DNA of 64,000 nt. Origin: Aestuariivivens insulae (GTDB taxonomy: Bacteria > Bacteroidota > Bacteroidia > Flavobacteriales > Flavobacteriaceae). Numbering within the stretch: the first letter of the stretch is position 1; every line of letters begins with the position of its first letter. The notes under the pieces are model-generated. The model was not told where the DNA came from. It saw only the letters and a list, made by a program, of their open reading frames with translations, and did not search any database. The DNA is taken from contig NZ_JAKMCS010000003.1 in the NCBI RefSeq assembly GCF_022662195.1, forward strand, positions 310,001-374,000, given 5' to 3'. The translations under genes and the position numbers were made by a program. Of this stretch, positions 55,443 through 64,000 are shown in pieces.

Positions 55443-55469
55443 TTTGATAAGCGGTATGTACTTATCAAA
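55443..55469. promoter_or_regulatory. Inverted repeat in the leader of the MFS operon
   Basis: TTTGATAAG (55443-55451) and CTTATCAAA (55461-55469) form 9-bp perfect arms around a 9-nt spacer. It lies between the proposed promoter (55511-55542) and the MFS start at 55416, so it would be in the 5' leader, as an operator or RNA hairpin. Confidence 0.45.
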
Positions 55470-55510
55470 ACTTATGGTGAGAAGTGAAAATATAAGTCTT
55501 GATTATGGGT

Positions 55511-55542
55511 CAAAGATATAAAAGATTTTTTGTTATTTCCAA
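55511..55542 (-). promoter_or_regulatory. Putative promoter of the MFS-pgmB-GH65 operon
   Basis: On the minus strand TTTG (TTG at 55542-55540) is followed after 21 nt by TATCTTTG (55518-55511), a full -7 match. It sits just past the lacI stop at 55551, so the sugar operon can be transcribed apart from lacI. Confidence 0.6.
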
Positions 55543-55550
55543 ATAAAATT

Positions 55551-56624
55551 TTATTTAGTGGATTCTCTTTCAATAATTTCGGTCTCTATAACCACCTTAA
55601 TAAAGTCCGATTTCGACGTTGTATTTCCAAGGTACTGACTGGATTCAGCATCTAAAGCTTCCAACCTGTCTATTAACAAATTAGCGGCCTGCTCTCCTAT
55701 TTTTTGACCATGTTGGCTCACCGTAGTAAGGCTTGGTGTAGCGTGTTTGGATAATACCCCATCTGTAAATCCTATAACCTGCACATCATCTGGAATAGTG
55801 CGTCCCAATTTTCGGGCGACCTTCATCGCTGTAACTGCATACAGTTCGTTTACGGCAAAGACTCCATCTATAGCCGGATTGTGTTTAAAAAAGTACTCTA
55901 TTTCCATTTCTAAATCCTCTAAATGGCTATCTACGTTCAAGCTATCATCTACCTTTAATATTAAATTGGGATCGGCCTCTATCTTGTTGTTTTGTAAGGC
56001 TTCTAAATAACCTTGAGTACGCAGCCTACCCACACTTACATAATCCATTGTTGTGATTAACGCAATGTGTTTACACTGGTTTTCAATAAGTTTGTTCACT
56101 GCTTTTACGGCGCCATTAAAATCATCAACAATAACCTTATCGCAGTCCACTTCATTAACCACACGATCGAACATCACAATAGGAATACCTTGATTCATGG
56201 TTGCATGAAAATGATGATAATCCTGCTTAAGTAAGGTTTCTTTGGAAATGGACAATATAAACCCATCTATGCTACCATTAGCAAGCATTTCCATATTGAT
56301 AATTTCCTTGGTAAAGGACTCGTTAGACAGGCCTACAATAACATTATAGCCACGTCTATTGGCTATGAGTTCGATACCTCGAATAACCGTAGAAAAAAAA
56401 TGGTGGACAATCTCCGGTATTAAAATCCCAATCGTTTTTGTTTTCCTGTTCTTTAAACTTAAGGCTATATTATTAGGCCTATAGTTATAGAGCTTAGCAA
56501 AGGCCTGAATTTTTTGTGTGGTATCCTCACTTATTTCCTTACTGCCACTAAGCGCTTTTGAAACCGTTGAAATAGAGACGTCTAATTCCCTAGCAATTTG
56601 CTTTAATGTAATTTTTCTTTTCAT
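55551..56624 (-). CDS. LacI-family transcriptional regulator
   Basis: A 357-residue regulator. The helix-turn-helix is ITLKQIARELDVSISTVSKALSG, followed by the hinge region YRPNNIALSLKNRKTKTIGILIPE, then a periplasmic-binding-like sensor domain (NVIVGLSNESF, VMFDRVVNEVDCDKVIVDDFNGA, VFAVNELYAVTAMKVARKLG, VQVIGFTDG, LTTVSQHGQKIGEQAA). It is encoded between the two divergent arms of the alpha-glucan locus, and a perfect LacI-type operator lies upstream of susC, so it very probably controls the locus in response to maltose or a related sugar. The ligand is inferred. Confidence 0.93.
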   Translation of the reverse strand: MKRKITLKQIARELDVSISTVSKALSGSKEISEDTTQKIQAFAKLYNYRPNNIALSLKNRKTKTIGILIPEIVHHFFSTVIRGIELIANRRGYNVIVGLSNESFTKEIINMEMLANGSIDGFILSISKETLLKQDYHHFHATMNQGIPIVMFDRVVNEVDCDKVIVDDFNGAVKAVNKLIENQCKHIALITTMDYVSVGRLRTQGYLEALQNNKIEADPNLILKVDDSLNVDSHLEDLEMEIEYFFKHNPAIDGVFAVNELYAVTAMKVARKLGRTIPDDVQVIGFTDGVLSKHATPSLTTVSQHGQKIGEQAANLLIDRLEALDAESSQYLGNTTSKSDFIKVVIETEIIERESTK

Positions 56625-56851
56625 CCGTATTATTATTGTTCTTCAACGGTAACATGTAGCCTTTGATGTTTAAAATAATCATTCCGCTTTGTGTTTAATG
56701 ATGATTTTAAACATGTTGGTTTCATCCTTTTTAATCCATTCCAAGGTAATAATTATTTGGTAAGTATTCATAGGCAATTTAAACAAATTAAAAAAGCTAT
56801 AAACATGAATTATCATCAATTTTACAGCCTATAAATAGAAAGTTGTCAACA

Positions 56852-56865
56852 CGAAAACGTTTTCG
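56852..56865. promoter_or_regulatory. LacI-family operator upstream of susC
   Basis: CGAAAACGTTTTCG is a perfect 14-bp palindrome with the central CG step typical of LacI/GalR-family sites. It lies 46 bp upstream of the proposed -7 box and 110 bp before the susC start. The rest of the 56625-56975 divergent gap is AT-rich with no other obvious feature. Confidence 0.8.
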
Positions 56866-56911
56866 CTAAATTTTTCGTAATTTATAATTATTTTTTAACA
56901 TTTTCTTTACA

Positions 56912-56919
56912 TAAGTTTG
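56912..56919 (+). promoter_or_regulatory. Putative -7 box of the susC operon
   Basis: TAAGTTTG fits TAnnTTTG and lies 56 bp before the susC start codon. No good TTG lies at the right distance, consistent with an activator-dependent promoter. Confidence 0.45.
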
Positions 56920-56975
56920 ATTCGAGAAGTGAAAATATAACAAACTATTTAAAAGACATTTATAAACTAACTCGT

Positions 56976-59885
56976 ATGAAAACAACTACTAATAGTTTAC
57001 TGTTTTTTCTGCTTTTGGCTCCCATGTTTGTATTGGGCCAAACCTTAGTAACAGGAACAGTAACCGAACAGTCGACTTCCATCCCTTTACCTGGTGTTAA
57101 TGTGGTCGTTAAAGGCACTTCTACAGGTACAGCGACCGACTTTGATGGTCAATATCAAATAGAAGCCAATGCGGGAGATATTATTGTATTCTCCTATGTG
57201 GGTTACCAAGCCCAAGAAATTACCTTTTCTGGTCAAGCGCTACTCAACATTCAATTGGTTGAAGATGCAGCCCAACTGGATGAAATCGTAATTATTGGTT
57301 ATGGTACCACAACCAAAAAGGATGCTACAGGTTCTGTGGAAGCCATTACTGCAGAAGACTTTACCAGAGGCAACATAGTAACCCCAGAAAACCTTTTAAG
57401 CGGGCGTATTTCTGGTGTAAGCATTAATACAAGCGGTGCACCGGGATCTGGATCTCAAATCAGGATTCGTGGCGGTTCTTCCATTAATGCATCAAACGAC
57501 CCTTTAATCATTATTGATGGATTACCTATCACTAACGATACCAACAAAGGCTCCAGAGGTGTTTTGGCCAGCATCAACCCTAACGATATAGATTCATTCT
57601 CAGTTTTAAAAGACGCCTCTGCAACTGCCATATATGGTTCCAGAGCGGCTAATGGAGTGATTATTATTGTGACCAAAAAAGGAAAGTCAACGTTTAGTGC
57701 TACTCTAGATTCACAATATAGTTTTGGTGAATTAACCGATAGAATAAACGTGTTCTCTGCGAATGAATACCGAAACCTGGTAAGTTCGCAACCTGTAAAT
57801 GGTACGACATTAGACGAAAGCCTTTTAGGTAATGCCAACACCAACTGGCAAGACGAAATTTTTAGAAATACTGTATCCTCACAGCACAACTTATCTTTAC
57901 AAGGCTCATTATTTAAAGCCATTCCAACACGCTTCTCTTTTGGCATCACGAACCAAGAAGGTGCTCTTTTAACCTCAGAATTTGAGCGTAGAAATTTAGG
58001 TTTGGCATTAAACCCCAGCTTTTTTGATGACCATTTAAAAATTAACATTAACGCCAACTTATCGTTCGAGGATAACCGCTTTGGTGATTCAGGACTAATA
58101 GGTGCTGCTTTAAGGTATGATCCAACTCAACCTGTTTACGACCCATCCTCGCCTTTTGGAGGGTTTTATCAACATAGAAGTGGTTCTATTGTTTCTAACG
58201 GGACAACAAACCCGGTAGCTTCACTATTACAAACCGATAACAGAGGGGATTCCAACAGAAGTTATGGAAATATAAACCTAGATTATAAGTTTCATTTTCT
58301 TCCAGAATTAAGAGCAGTTCTAAACATTGGTTTTGATGAAACAAAATCCAAAGAAATAAATTGGACCTCTCCCTTGGTAGCTACAAACGATGAAGTAAAG
58401 GGTAATATTTTTAGACGTTTTGAACAAAGGACCAACAAATTATTGGATGGTTATTTAACCTATACTAAAGCGTTTAATGACCTGCGCACTGAATTTACAG
58501 CAGGGTACTCTTATCAAAAATTCACCTTTAACGGGAACCATACAGGAAACATACTAGATCCTAACAATTTTCCCGACACTTATGCAGATCCAGACGTCGT
58601 GTTAATAGGTTATTTTGGTCGCGCCAATTTAACTTTTGCAGACAAATATTTATTAACCCTAACTTATAGACGTGATGGCACTTCCCGTTTTATTAAAAAA
58701 AACAGATGGGGAGATTTTCCAGCTGCGGCCTTGGCCTGGAATATTAGTGACGAAGATTTCTTAAAAAATTCAAGCGTTGTTTCTAATTTAAAATTAAGAG
58801 CAGGCTATGGAATAACTGGACAACAAAGTATACCTGACAAGTCTATCTTCTTAAACCGTTATAGAGCAGGTAATGAAAACTCCCAATATCAATTCGACAA
58901 TCAAGTCATACAATCGTTGATTGCTTCAGAAATTAATCCTGACTTAAAATGGGAAGAAACAACTACCCTAGAGTTTGGTATAGATTACGGATTATTTAAC
59001 AACCGTTTATCAGGTGCTTTGAACCTTTTCCAAAAAAACTCTAAAGATCTTCTCTTTGTTGCCGCCGTTGCCGATGGCGCCAACTTTTCAAACAGTGTGA
59101 TACAAAATATTGGTGAATTACAAATTCAAGGTATCGAATTTTCTGTTAATGCCGATGTGGTTAAAAAAGATGATCTTAACATAGACTTTAATTTCAATGC
59201 TACCTTCTTGGATAGGGAAATTAAAACCTTAGCGCTTGGTGAAGATGTTAGGACCGGAGGTATCTCTGGTGGTACAGGGAACAACATTCAATTACATAGA
59301 ATTGGTGAGGCTCCTAATTCGTTTAGTGTCTTTAAACAGTTATACGACACCTCTGGAAACCCAATAGAAGGGGCTTACCTAGATACTAATGGCGATAACA
59401 TTATTAATGACGACGACCGTTATTTAAAGGAGAATCCTGGTGCCGATGTTATTTTAGGCTTCCAGTCCAATATATTTTATAAAAATTTCGACTTAACATT
59501 TAACATGAGGGCTAATCTTGGTAACTATGTGTATAACAATGTTAATTCCTCTAGAGCACAATTGGAACAACTTCAGGATAATGCTGTATTAGGAAACCTT
59601 CCTAGTGCTGTGTTAAACACCAATTTCCAAAGAACATCAGATGTTATCATCTCCGATATTTATTTAGAAGATGCTTCATTCTTAAAAATGGATAATATCA
59701 CTTTAGGATACACTTTCAACAACCTATCAAAAGGATTAAAGAGCCTAAGACTGTGGGGCGGTATTCAAAATGTGTTCACCATTACAAACTACTCGGGTCT
59801 AGACCCTGAAGTATTTGACGGGATAGACAACTTAATCTACCCAAGACCAAGAACCATTTTAGCTGGAGCTAATTTTAAATTTTAA
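56976..59885 (+). CDS. SusC-like TonB-dependent receptor
   Basis: A 969-residue outer-membrane transporter. The signal peptide ends near FVLGQ; a carboxypeptidase-D regulatory-like domain occupies about residues 24-100 (VTGTVTEQSTSIPLPGVNVVVKGTSTGTATDFDG). A TonB-box-like DEIVIIGYG precedes the plug domain (GRISGVSINTSGAPGSGSQIRIRGGSSINASNDPLIIIDG, ASATAIYGSRAANGVIIIVTKKG). The remaining two-thirds is a 22-stranded barrel ending in LAGANFKF with a terminal Phe. It would import alpha-glucan oligosaccharides. susD follows after 11 bp. Confidence 0.97.
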   Translation: MKTTTNSLLFFLLLAPMFVLGQTLVTGTVTEQSTSIPLPGVNVVVKGTSTGTATDFDGQYQIEANAGDIIVFSYVGYQAQEITFSGQALLNIQLVEDAAQLDEIVIIGYGTTTKKDATGSVEAITAEDFTRGNIVTPENLLSGRISGVSINTSGAPGSGSQIRIRGGSSINASNDPLIIIDGLPITNDTNKGSRGVLASINPNDIDSFSVLKDASATAIYGSRAANGVIIIVTKKGKSTFSATLDSQYSFGELTDRINVFSANEYRNLVSSQPVNGTTLDESLLGNANTNWQDEIFRNTVSSQHNLSLQGSLFKAIPTRFSFGITNQEGALLTSEFERRNLGLALNPSFFDDHLKININANLSFEDNRFGDSGLIGAALRYDPTQPVYDPSSPFGGFYQHRSGSIVSNGTTNPVASLLQTDNRGDSNRSYGNINLDYKFHFLPELRAVLNIGFDETKSKEINWTSPLVATNDEVKGNIFRRFEQRTNKLLDGYLTYTKAFNDLRTEFTAGYSYQKFTFNGNHTGNILDPNNFPDTYADPDVVLIGYFGRANLTFADKYLLTLTYRRDGTSRFIKKNRWGDFPAAALAWNISDEDFLKNSSVVSNLKLRAGYGITGQQSIPDKSIFLNRYRAGNENSQYQFDNQVIQSLIASEINPDLKWEETTTLEFGIDYGLFNNRLSGALNLFQKNSKDLLFVAAVADGANFSNSVIQNIGELQIQGIEFSVNADVVKKDDLNIDFNFNATFLDREIKTLALGEDVRTGGISGGTGNNIQLHRIGEAPNSFSVFKQLYDTSGNPIEGAYLDTNGDNIINDDDRYLKENPGADVILGFQSNIFYKNFDLTFNMRANLGNYVYNNVNSSRAQLEQLQDNAVLGNLPSAVLNTNFQRTSDVIISDIYLEDASFLKMDNITLGYTFNNLSKGLKSLRLWGGIQNVFTITNYSGLDPEVFDGIDNLIYPRPRTILAGANFKF

Positions 59886-59896
59886 AAAAAACAACT

Positions 59897-61498
59897 ATGA
59901 AAACAAGATTTAAAATACAAAACGCATTTGGTTTTATCTTTCTATTCGTTATAGCATTAACCTCATGTACAGGTGATTTAGATATCGTTCCAAATGACGA
60001 CCAAACCACCTTAAGCGAAGATTTATACACCGATGAAGGTGCCTACAAACAAGTATTGGCAGGTATCTATGCCAATTTAGCCTTAACGGGAACAGACGGA
60101 GCGGGAAGCTCTAACCTAAAAAACATTGATGCAGGAACCAGTCAGTTTGGGCGTGTTTTATTATACGTACAAACATTATCTGCAGATCAAATGATTTGGT
60201 CTTATGAAAACGACCCTGGCACAAGAGAAATCCAAAGAAATCTTTGGACCGCTCAAAACCCATTATTACTGGGTATGTTTAGTAGGGCCCATCTATCCAT
60301 TGCTTTGGCCAATGACTTTTTAAGGGAAACAACCGAAGAGAAATTAGATGCCAGAAATGTTTCTGCAGCCGTTAGAAATGAAATCCCAACTTACAGGGCC
60401 GAAGCCAGATTAATGAGAGCCATGGCATATTATTACATGATGGACATCTTTGGAAAAGCTAATTTTGTTACAGAAGATGACGCCCTTAACTCACAACCTC
60501 CTGCCTATGGCAGGGCAGAACTATTCAGCTTTGTAGAGTCTGAATTATTGGCCATTGAACCAGACTTGGTAGACGCCAGACAAAATGAATACGGCCGTGC
60601 CGACAAAGGGGTAGCCCATATGATACTAGCAAAAATATACTTAAATGCCGATGTTTATATTAACGAAAATAAGTATAGCGATTGTATTAGCTATTGTGAA
60701 AAGATCATTAATAGCGGTTATGCTTTGGCCGATAATTACTTGCACAATTTTATGGCAGATAACAATACCAATTCTGCTACCAAGGAAATTATATTCCCTA
60801 TTGTTTCAGATGGTATTACAACCCAAAACTATGGGCCGACTACAGTCATGATCAATGGCTCTGTAGGAAGTATTGAGCAAAATGGCACTGAAGTTGGTGT
60901 TGGAGCAGGCGGATGGGGTGGTGCCCTAAGGGTTCGCAAACAGTTTGCCGAATTATTTAACGGTGCCTTTGGCGATGACGATAGAAATACGCTTATTACC
61001 GAAGATAGACCTATTGATATAGACGATATCTCAGACAAGGACACAGGGTATATCATCCAAAAATATTCTAACGCTACATCTACAGGAAGTTTTGGTGTAG
61101 ACCAAACCTTTGTTGATACCGACTTTCCTTTATTTAGATTGGCCGATGTATACTTAATGTATGCCGAAGCACATCTAAGAGGTGGTGGTGGAAGCGAATC
61201 TACTGCGCTTCAATACCTCAATGCCCTTAGATCTAGAGCCAACAACCCAGCTACATTGACTGCTGGAGAAATGACCTTAGATTATATTTTAGACGAGCGG
61301 TCTCGCGAATTGCATTGGGAAGCCCATAGGAGACAAGACCTTATTAGGTTTGGAAGGTTTACTGGAGGCAATTACAACTGGGCCTGGAAAGGCAATGGAA
61401 GTAATGGTATTGCCTTACCGCAGCATATGGCTATTTATCCCATCCCATCTGGAAGCTTAGCATCCAATCCAAACCTAACACAAAATCCAGGGTATTAA
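59897..61498 (+). CDS. SusD-like glycan-binding lipoprotein
   Basis: A 533-residue RagB/SusD-family protein. The leader has the lipoprotein Cys in VIALTSCTGDLDIVPNDD, with acidic residues after Cys that suit surface export. The N-terminal TPR-like part contains TDEGAYKQVLAGIYANLA and YRAEARLMRAMAYYYMMDIFG. The C-terminal signature is FPLFRLADVYLMYAEAHLRGG and ILDERSRELHWEAHRRQDLIRFGRF, ending near PIPSGSLASNPNLTQNPGY. It caps the SusC channel at the cell surface and binds the incoming glucan. Confidence 0.97.
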   Translation: MKTRFKIQNAFGFIFLFVIALTSCTGDLDIVPNDDQTTLSEDLYTDEGAYKQVLAGIYANLALTGTDGAGSSNLKNIDAGTSQFGRVLLYVQTLSADQMIWSYENDPGTREIQRNLWTAQNPLLLGMFSRAHLSIALANDFLRETTEEKLDARNVSAAVRNEIPTYRAEARLMRAMAYYYMMDIFGKANFVTEDDALNSQPPAYGRAELFSFVESELLAIEPDLVDARQNEYGRADKGVAHMILAKIYLNADVYINENKYSDCISYCEKIINSGYALADNYLHNFMADNNTNSATKEIIFPIVSDGITTQNYGPTTVMINGSVGSIEQNGTEVGVGAGGWGGALRVRKQFAELFNGAFGDDDRNTLITEDRPIDIDDISDKDTGYIIQKYSNATSTGSFGVDQTFVDTDFPLFRLADVYLMYAEAHLRGGGGSESTALQYLNALRSRANNPATLTAGEMTLDYILDERSRELHWEAHRRQDLIRFGRFTGGNYNWAWKGNGSNGIALPQHMAIYPIPSGSLASNPNLTQNPGY

Positions 61499-61514
61499 CA
61501 TTAAAAATTTAAAG

Positions 61515-62618
61515 ATGATGAAACATTTAAAACAATTTTCAGCTGTTAGTATCATAGGTCTGGTTATGCTATTTTTTACCACATCCTGCGATGATACAAC
61601 AGACACATTCCATATATCGACTCCAACAGCTCCAGTTTTAGCCGAGTTAAACTTTACTCAAATAGAACTAGATCCTGTTAACACCTCAAACCCAGCTTTA
61701 ACATTAAACTGGGCCGAGTCTGATTACGGACAACAAACAGCCGTTAACTATAGCATTCAATTTGCTAATGACGATGCTTTTACCAATCCTGTCGTGGCTG
61801 CAACCATAACTGGGCAAAGTGCTTTAACATTATCGGTTAGTGAAATTAATGCCGCTGCTGGTAATGCAGGTTTAAATCCATTTGAATGGGCCACGTTATT
61901 CACCAGAGTCGTGGCTTCAATAGGAACACAACAAAGTGAACCTGTTGCTTCAAACGTAATAAACTTTCAAGTATATCCTTTCTTCAACTACGTATTTAAT
62001 GATTATTATATGGTAGGAGATGCTACAGCTCCAGGGTGGAACAACAACAACAACAACCCACCATTATTTAGGGATGAAAACAATAGTAGTGTTTATTATT
62101 ATACTGGAAGGTTTTCAGACAACGGACACTTTAAAGTTCTCCAAACAAAAGGGCTTTGGCAACCACAATGGGGCACAGACGATGGCTCGACTGTAGGCGT
62201 TAACCCAGGAGGTGGAACCGACCCAGAAAGATTCCCATATGGCGGTGGAGACGGCATTCCTGAAGGCTTTTATACCTTCACCATTAACTTTGCTAGTAAC
62301 ACTTTTACTTTCGAACCTTTTGATGCTACAGGAATTACCAGTCCAGCATCCTTATCGGTACAAGGCTCCAGTGTTGAAACTACTACAATGACCGCTTTGG
62401 CATTCGATGGACACATATGGTTTGCCAACTCAGTACACTTAACCCCAGGCGATGTTTCGTTTGTTACAGGATCTGGAGATTCTTGGGGAAGCACAACATC
62501 GTTTTCGGGCGTAGCAACAAATGGCGGTGGCGCTATACCAGTTGTTGTAGAAGACGATTATGATATTTGGTTTAATGATTTAACAGGACGTTACATTCTT
62601 ATTCCATTAAACCTATAG
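61515..62618 (+). CDS. SusE-like outer-membrane lipoprotein
   Basis: A 367-residue lipoprotein with Cys in MLFFTTSCDDTTDTF and acidic residues after it. Residues about 36-150 are the SusE N-terminal Ig-like domain (APVLAELNFTQIELDPVNTSNPALTLNWAES). SusE/SusF starch-binding-type domains follow, at about 155-265 (YMVGDATAPGWNNNNNN, GHFKVLQTKGLWQPQWG) and about 275-367. The aromatic-rich loops are suitable for glucan binding. It follows susD by 16 bp. A surface starch-binding role is inferred from position and family. Confidence 0.9.
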   Translation: MMKHLKQFSAVSIIGLVMLFFTTSCDDTTDTFHISTPTAPVLAELNFTQIELDPVNTSNPALTLNWAESDYGQQTAVNYSIQFANDDAFTNPVVAATITGQSALTLSVSEINAAAGNAGLNPFEWATLFTRVVASIGTQQSEPVASNVINFQVYPFFNYVFNDYYMVGDATAPGWNNNNNNPPLFRDENNSSVYYYTGRFSDNGHFKVLQTKGLWQPQWGTDDGSTVGVNPGGGTDPERFPYGGGDGIPEGFYTFTINFASNTFTFEPFDATGITSPASLSVQGSSVETTTMTALAFDGHIWFANSVHLTPGDVSFVTGSGDSWGSTTSFSGVATNGGGAIPVVVEDDYDIWFNDLTGRYILIPLNL

Positions 62619-62643
62619 TGTTAATTAACCTAAACGAAAAGAC

Positions 62644-64000
62644 ATGAAATTCTATATTAACAAAATAAGCTTTCTACTATTATTTTCGGTATTGCTTTTT
62701 AATTCTTGCGAAACCGAAGAAAGCCTAAATATAATCGAACCAGAACCTGCCTTTGTTTTAAACACTCCAGGTATTAGCAGCGTATTTTTGAATTTTGCCT
62801 TACCAGACAATCCTGCTTTTACCATTACATGGAGCGATGAGCTTTATGGCGGTTCATACACTGTAGAAATGGCTACAGACGAAGCTTTTACAAGTCCAGC
62901 AACACTTGGCACTACCGATAAGAATAATTTCTCAATGTCGGTTACAGAGTTTAATAATGCCATTGTAAATACTGGAGTTAACAGTTTTAAGGACATCGCT
63001 ATTTATATGAGGGTTTCTGCAGGAAGCCAAACGAGCAACACCATTCTATTATTGGTAACCACTTATCCGGTTAACCCTCCCGTAATAAATAATGTGAACA
63101 ATGGCGATTCGTTTGTTCTATCATTGGACAATAACGACATGACAGCAATGAACGTAGCATGGGACGACCCTGTTCTAGAATCGTCGTTAGGTGTAACCGT
63201 AGACTATATTTTGGAGGCTGCTTCAGCAGGAACAGACTTTGCTACCATTATTGAAGCTGGAAATGTTAGCAACACCAACAGTTTAGCTTTAACACACGCT
63301 CAATTAAATGCCGTAGCCATTCAAAGTGGTATTCCGGTAGATACTGCCGGCAATTTAGACATAAGGGTTAAAGCGACCATTACAGATAGTGCTTCTGGAG
63401 CATCTATTGAAAGAATTTCAGAAACCAAAACTATCTCTGTAACGACTTATCTAACCGTTCTCGATTTATCCACCACATGGGGTATTGTTGGTTCTGCTGC
63501 CAATAACTGGGGCGCTACGCCAGATTTACCATTCTGGTCTACCGATACGCCAGGCATACTTGTTGCTTATGTTCATTTAATAGATGGCGAAATTAAGTTT
63601 AGGGAAAACAACGATTGGACCAATAATTATGGTGATAATGGTGGCGATGGAACATTAGAAGATGGCGGTGCAAATATTGCCGTAACCGAAGGGGATTATA
63701 AAATAACCATGAACCTTAACGACCTAACTTATACCATTGAAGCCTTTTCATTGGGCATAGTTGGTGGCGCTTATAATGATTGGGGAGCCACACCAGACTT
63801 TATGTTACAATACGACCAATATTCTGATGTGTTTAGAGGTATTGTTACCCTTATGGATGGTGAAATGAAATTTAGAATGAATAATGATTGGGGAACCAAT
63901 TGGGGTGATGACGGCGCCGATGGTACTTTAGATGCAGGGGGAGCTAATATTGTTGTCTCTGCCGGTATATACATTGCCACTGTAGATATGAACGACAACA
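62644..64000 (+). CDS. SusF/SusE-like lipoprotein, 5' part (cut by right edge)
   Basis: The frame is open from the ATG at 62644 to the window end (452 codons). The leader MKFYINKISFLLLFSVLLFNSC gives Cys22 followed by ETEES. A SusE-type Ig-like domain is at about 35-140 (LNTPGISSVFLNFALPDNPAFTITW), and a second Ig-like domain at about 145-275. Two tandem starch-binding-type domains follow: TWGIVGSAANNWGATPDLPFW...REN-NDWTNNYGDNGGDGTLEDGG and SLGIVGGAYNDWGATPDFMLQ...FRMNNDWGTNWGDDGADGTLDAGG. The last two are clear duplicates. A surface glucan-binding role is inferred. It follows susE by 25 bp. Confidence 0.9.
   Translation, partial: MKFYINKISFLLLFSVLLFNSCETEESLNIIEPEPAFVLNTPGISSVFLNFALPDNPAFTITWSDELYGGSYTVEMATDEAFTSPATLGTTDKNNFSMSVTEFNNAIVNTGVNSFKDIAIYMRVSAGSQTSNTILLLVTTYPVNPPVINNVNNGDSFVLSLDNNDMTAMNVAWDDPVLESSLGVTVDYILEAASAGTDFATIIEAGNVSNTNSLALTHAQLNAVAIQSGIPVDTAGNLDIRVKATITDSASGASIERISETKTISVTTYLTVLDLSTTWGIVGSAANNWGATPDLPFWSTDTPGILVAYVHLIDGEIKFRENNDWTNNYGDNGGDGTLEDGGANIAVTEGDYKITMNLNDLTYTIEAFSLGIVGGAYNDWGATPDFMLQYDQYSDVFRGIVTLMDGEMKFRMNNDWGTNWGDDGADGTLDAGGANIVVSAGIYIATVDMNDN

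Overview
The window is an AT-rich bacterial chromosome segment that reads as a marine-type member of the Flavobacteriaceae (Bacteroidota). The evidence is a SusC/SusD pair, many short-tailed lipoproteins with a Cys after a hydrophobic leader, promoters of the Bacteroidota type (TTG, about 19 nt, then TAnnTTTG), almost no Shine-Dalgarno sequences, an IPExxxVDY-family gene beside pyk and rnc, and AddAB-type recombination nucleases. I saw no tRNA, rRNA, insertion sequence, CRISPR array or prophage.

Layout. 1-9.4 kb: the 5' part of a MoxR ATPase gene (cut by the left edge), a DUF4382 lipoprotein, an SDR oxidoreductase with an AlbA_2-domain protein, a DUF1800/DUF1501 export pair, a frameshifted zeta-toxin-like kinase with a 50-residue partner, and an ALDH7-type aldehyde dehydrogenase. 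9.6-19.6 kb: an isoaspartyl peptidase, then a giant alpha-2-macroglobulin and penicillin-binding protein 1C, split by a block of intergenic hairpin repeats that contains a DUF559 endonuclease gene. 19.6-31.4 kb: housekeeping genes (YCII lipoprotein, CYTH protein, dinB, pyk, IPExxxVDY, rnc, fabF, acpP, purN, RNase H, PfkB kinase, long PurF). 31.4-32.4 kb: a gene-free kilobase holding three tandem copies of an apparent small-RNA unit and an 87-bp tandem repeat that ends at the sodA stop codon. 32.4-41.7 kb: sodA, addA, an abundant-type OmpA protein with calcium-binding TSP3 repeats, addB and an alpha/beta hydrolase. 41.7-64 kb: an alpha-glucan utilisation locus.

The alpha-glucan locus works as one system. 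SusC/SusD and two SusE/SusF-like lipoproteins (the last cut by the right edge) would bind and import starch or maltodextrin. Three GH13 enzymes and a GH97 alpha-glucosidase would cut it, together with an esterase-fold lipoprotein carrying a CBM20-like domain. An MFS transporter of the SLC45/GPH type would move maltose into the cytoplasm, where GH65 maltose phosphorylase gives glucose and beta-glucose-1-phosphate, and beta-phosphoglucomutase makes glucose-6-phosphate. A LacI-type regulator sits between the two divergent arms, with a perfect LacI-family operator upstream of susC.

The best candidate for something undescribed is the triple small-RNA array at 31.45-31.97 kb. Three copies of a roughly 70-nt unit share a near-identical 41-nt 5' domain, each ends in its own terminator with a compensatory base change, and each is preceded at exactly the same distance by the same -7-like box and the same upstream box. 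Second are the intergenic repeats with conserved flanks and hypervariable but perfectly paired stems around the DUF559 gene, and an inverted pair of GC-rich structured elements at 22.0-22.3 kb.
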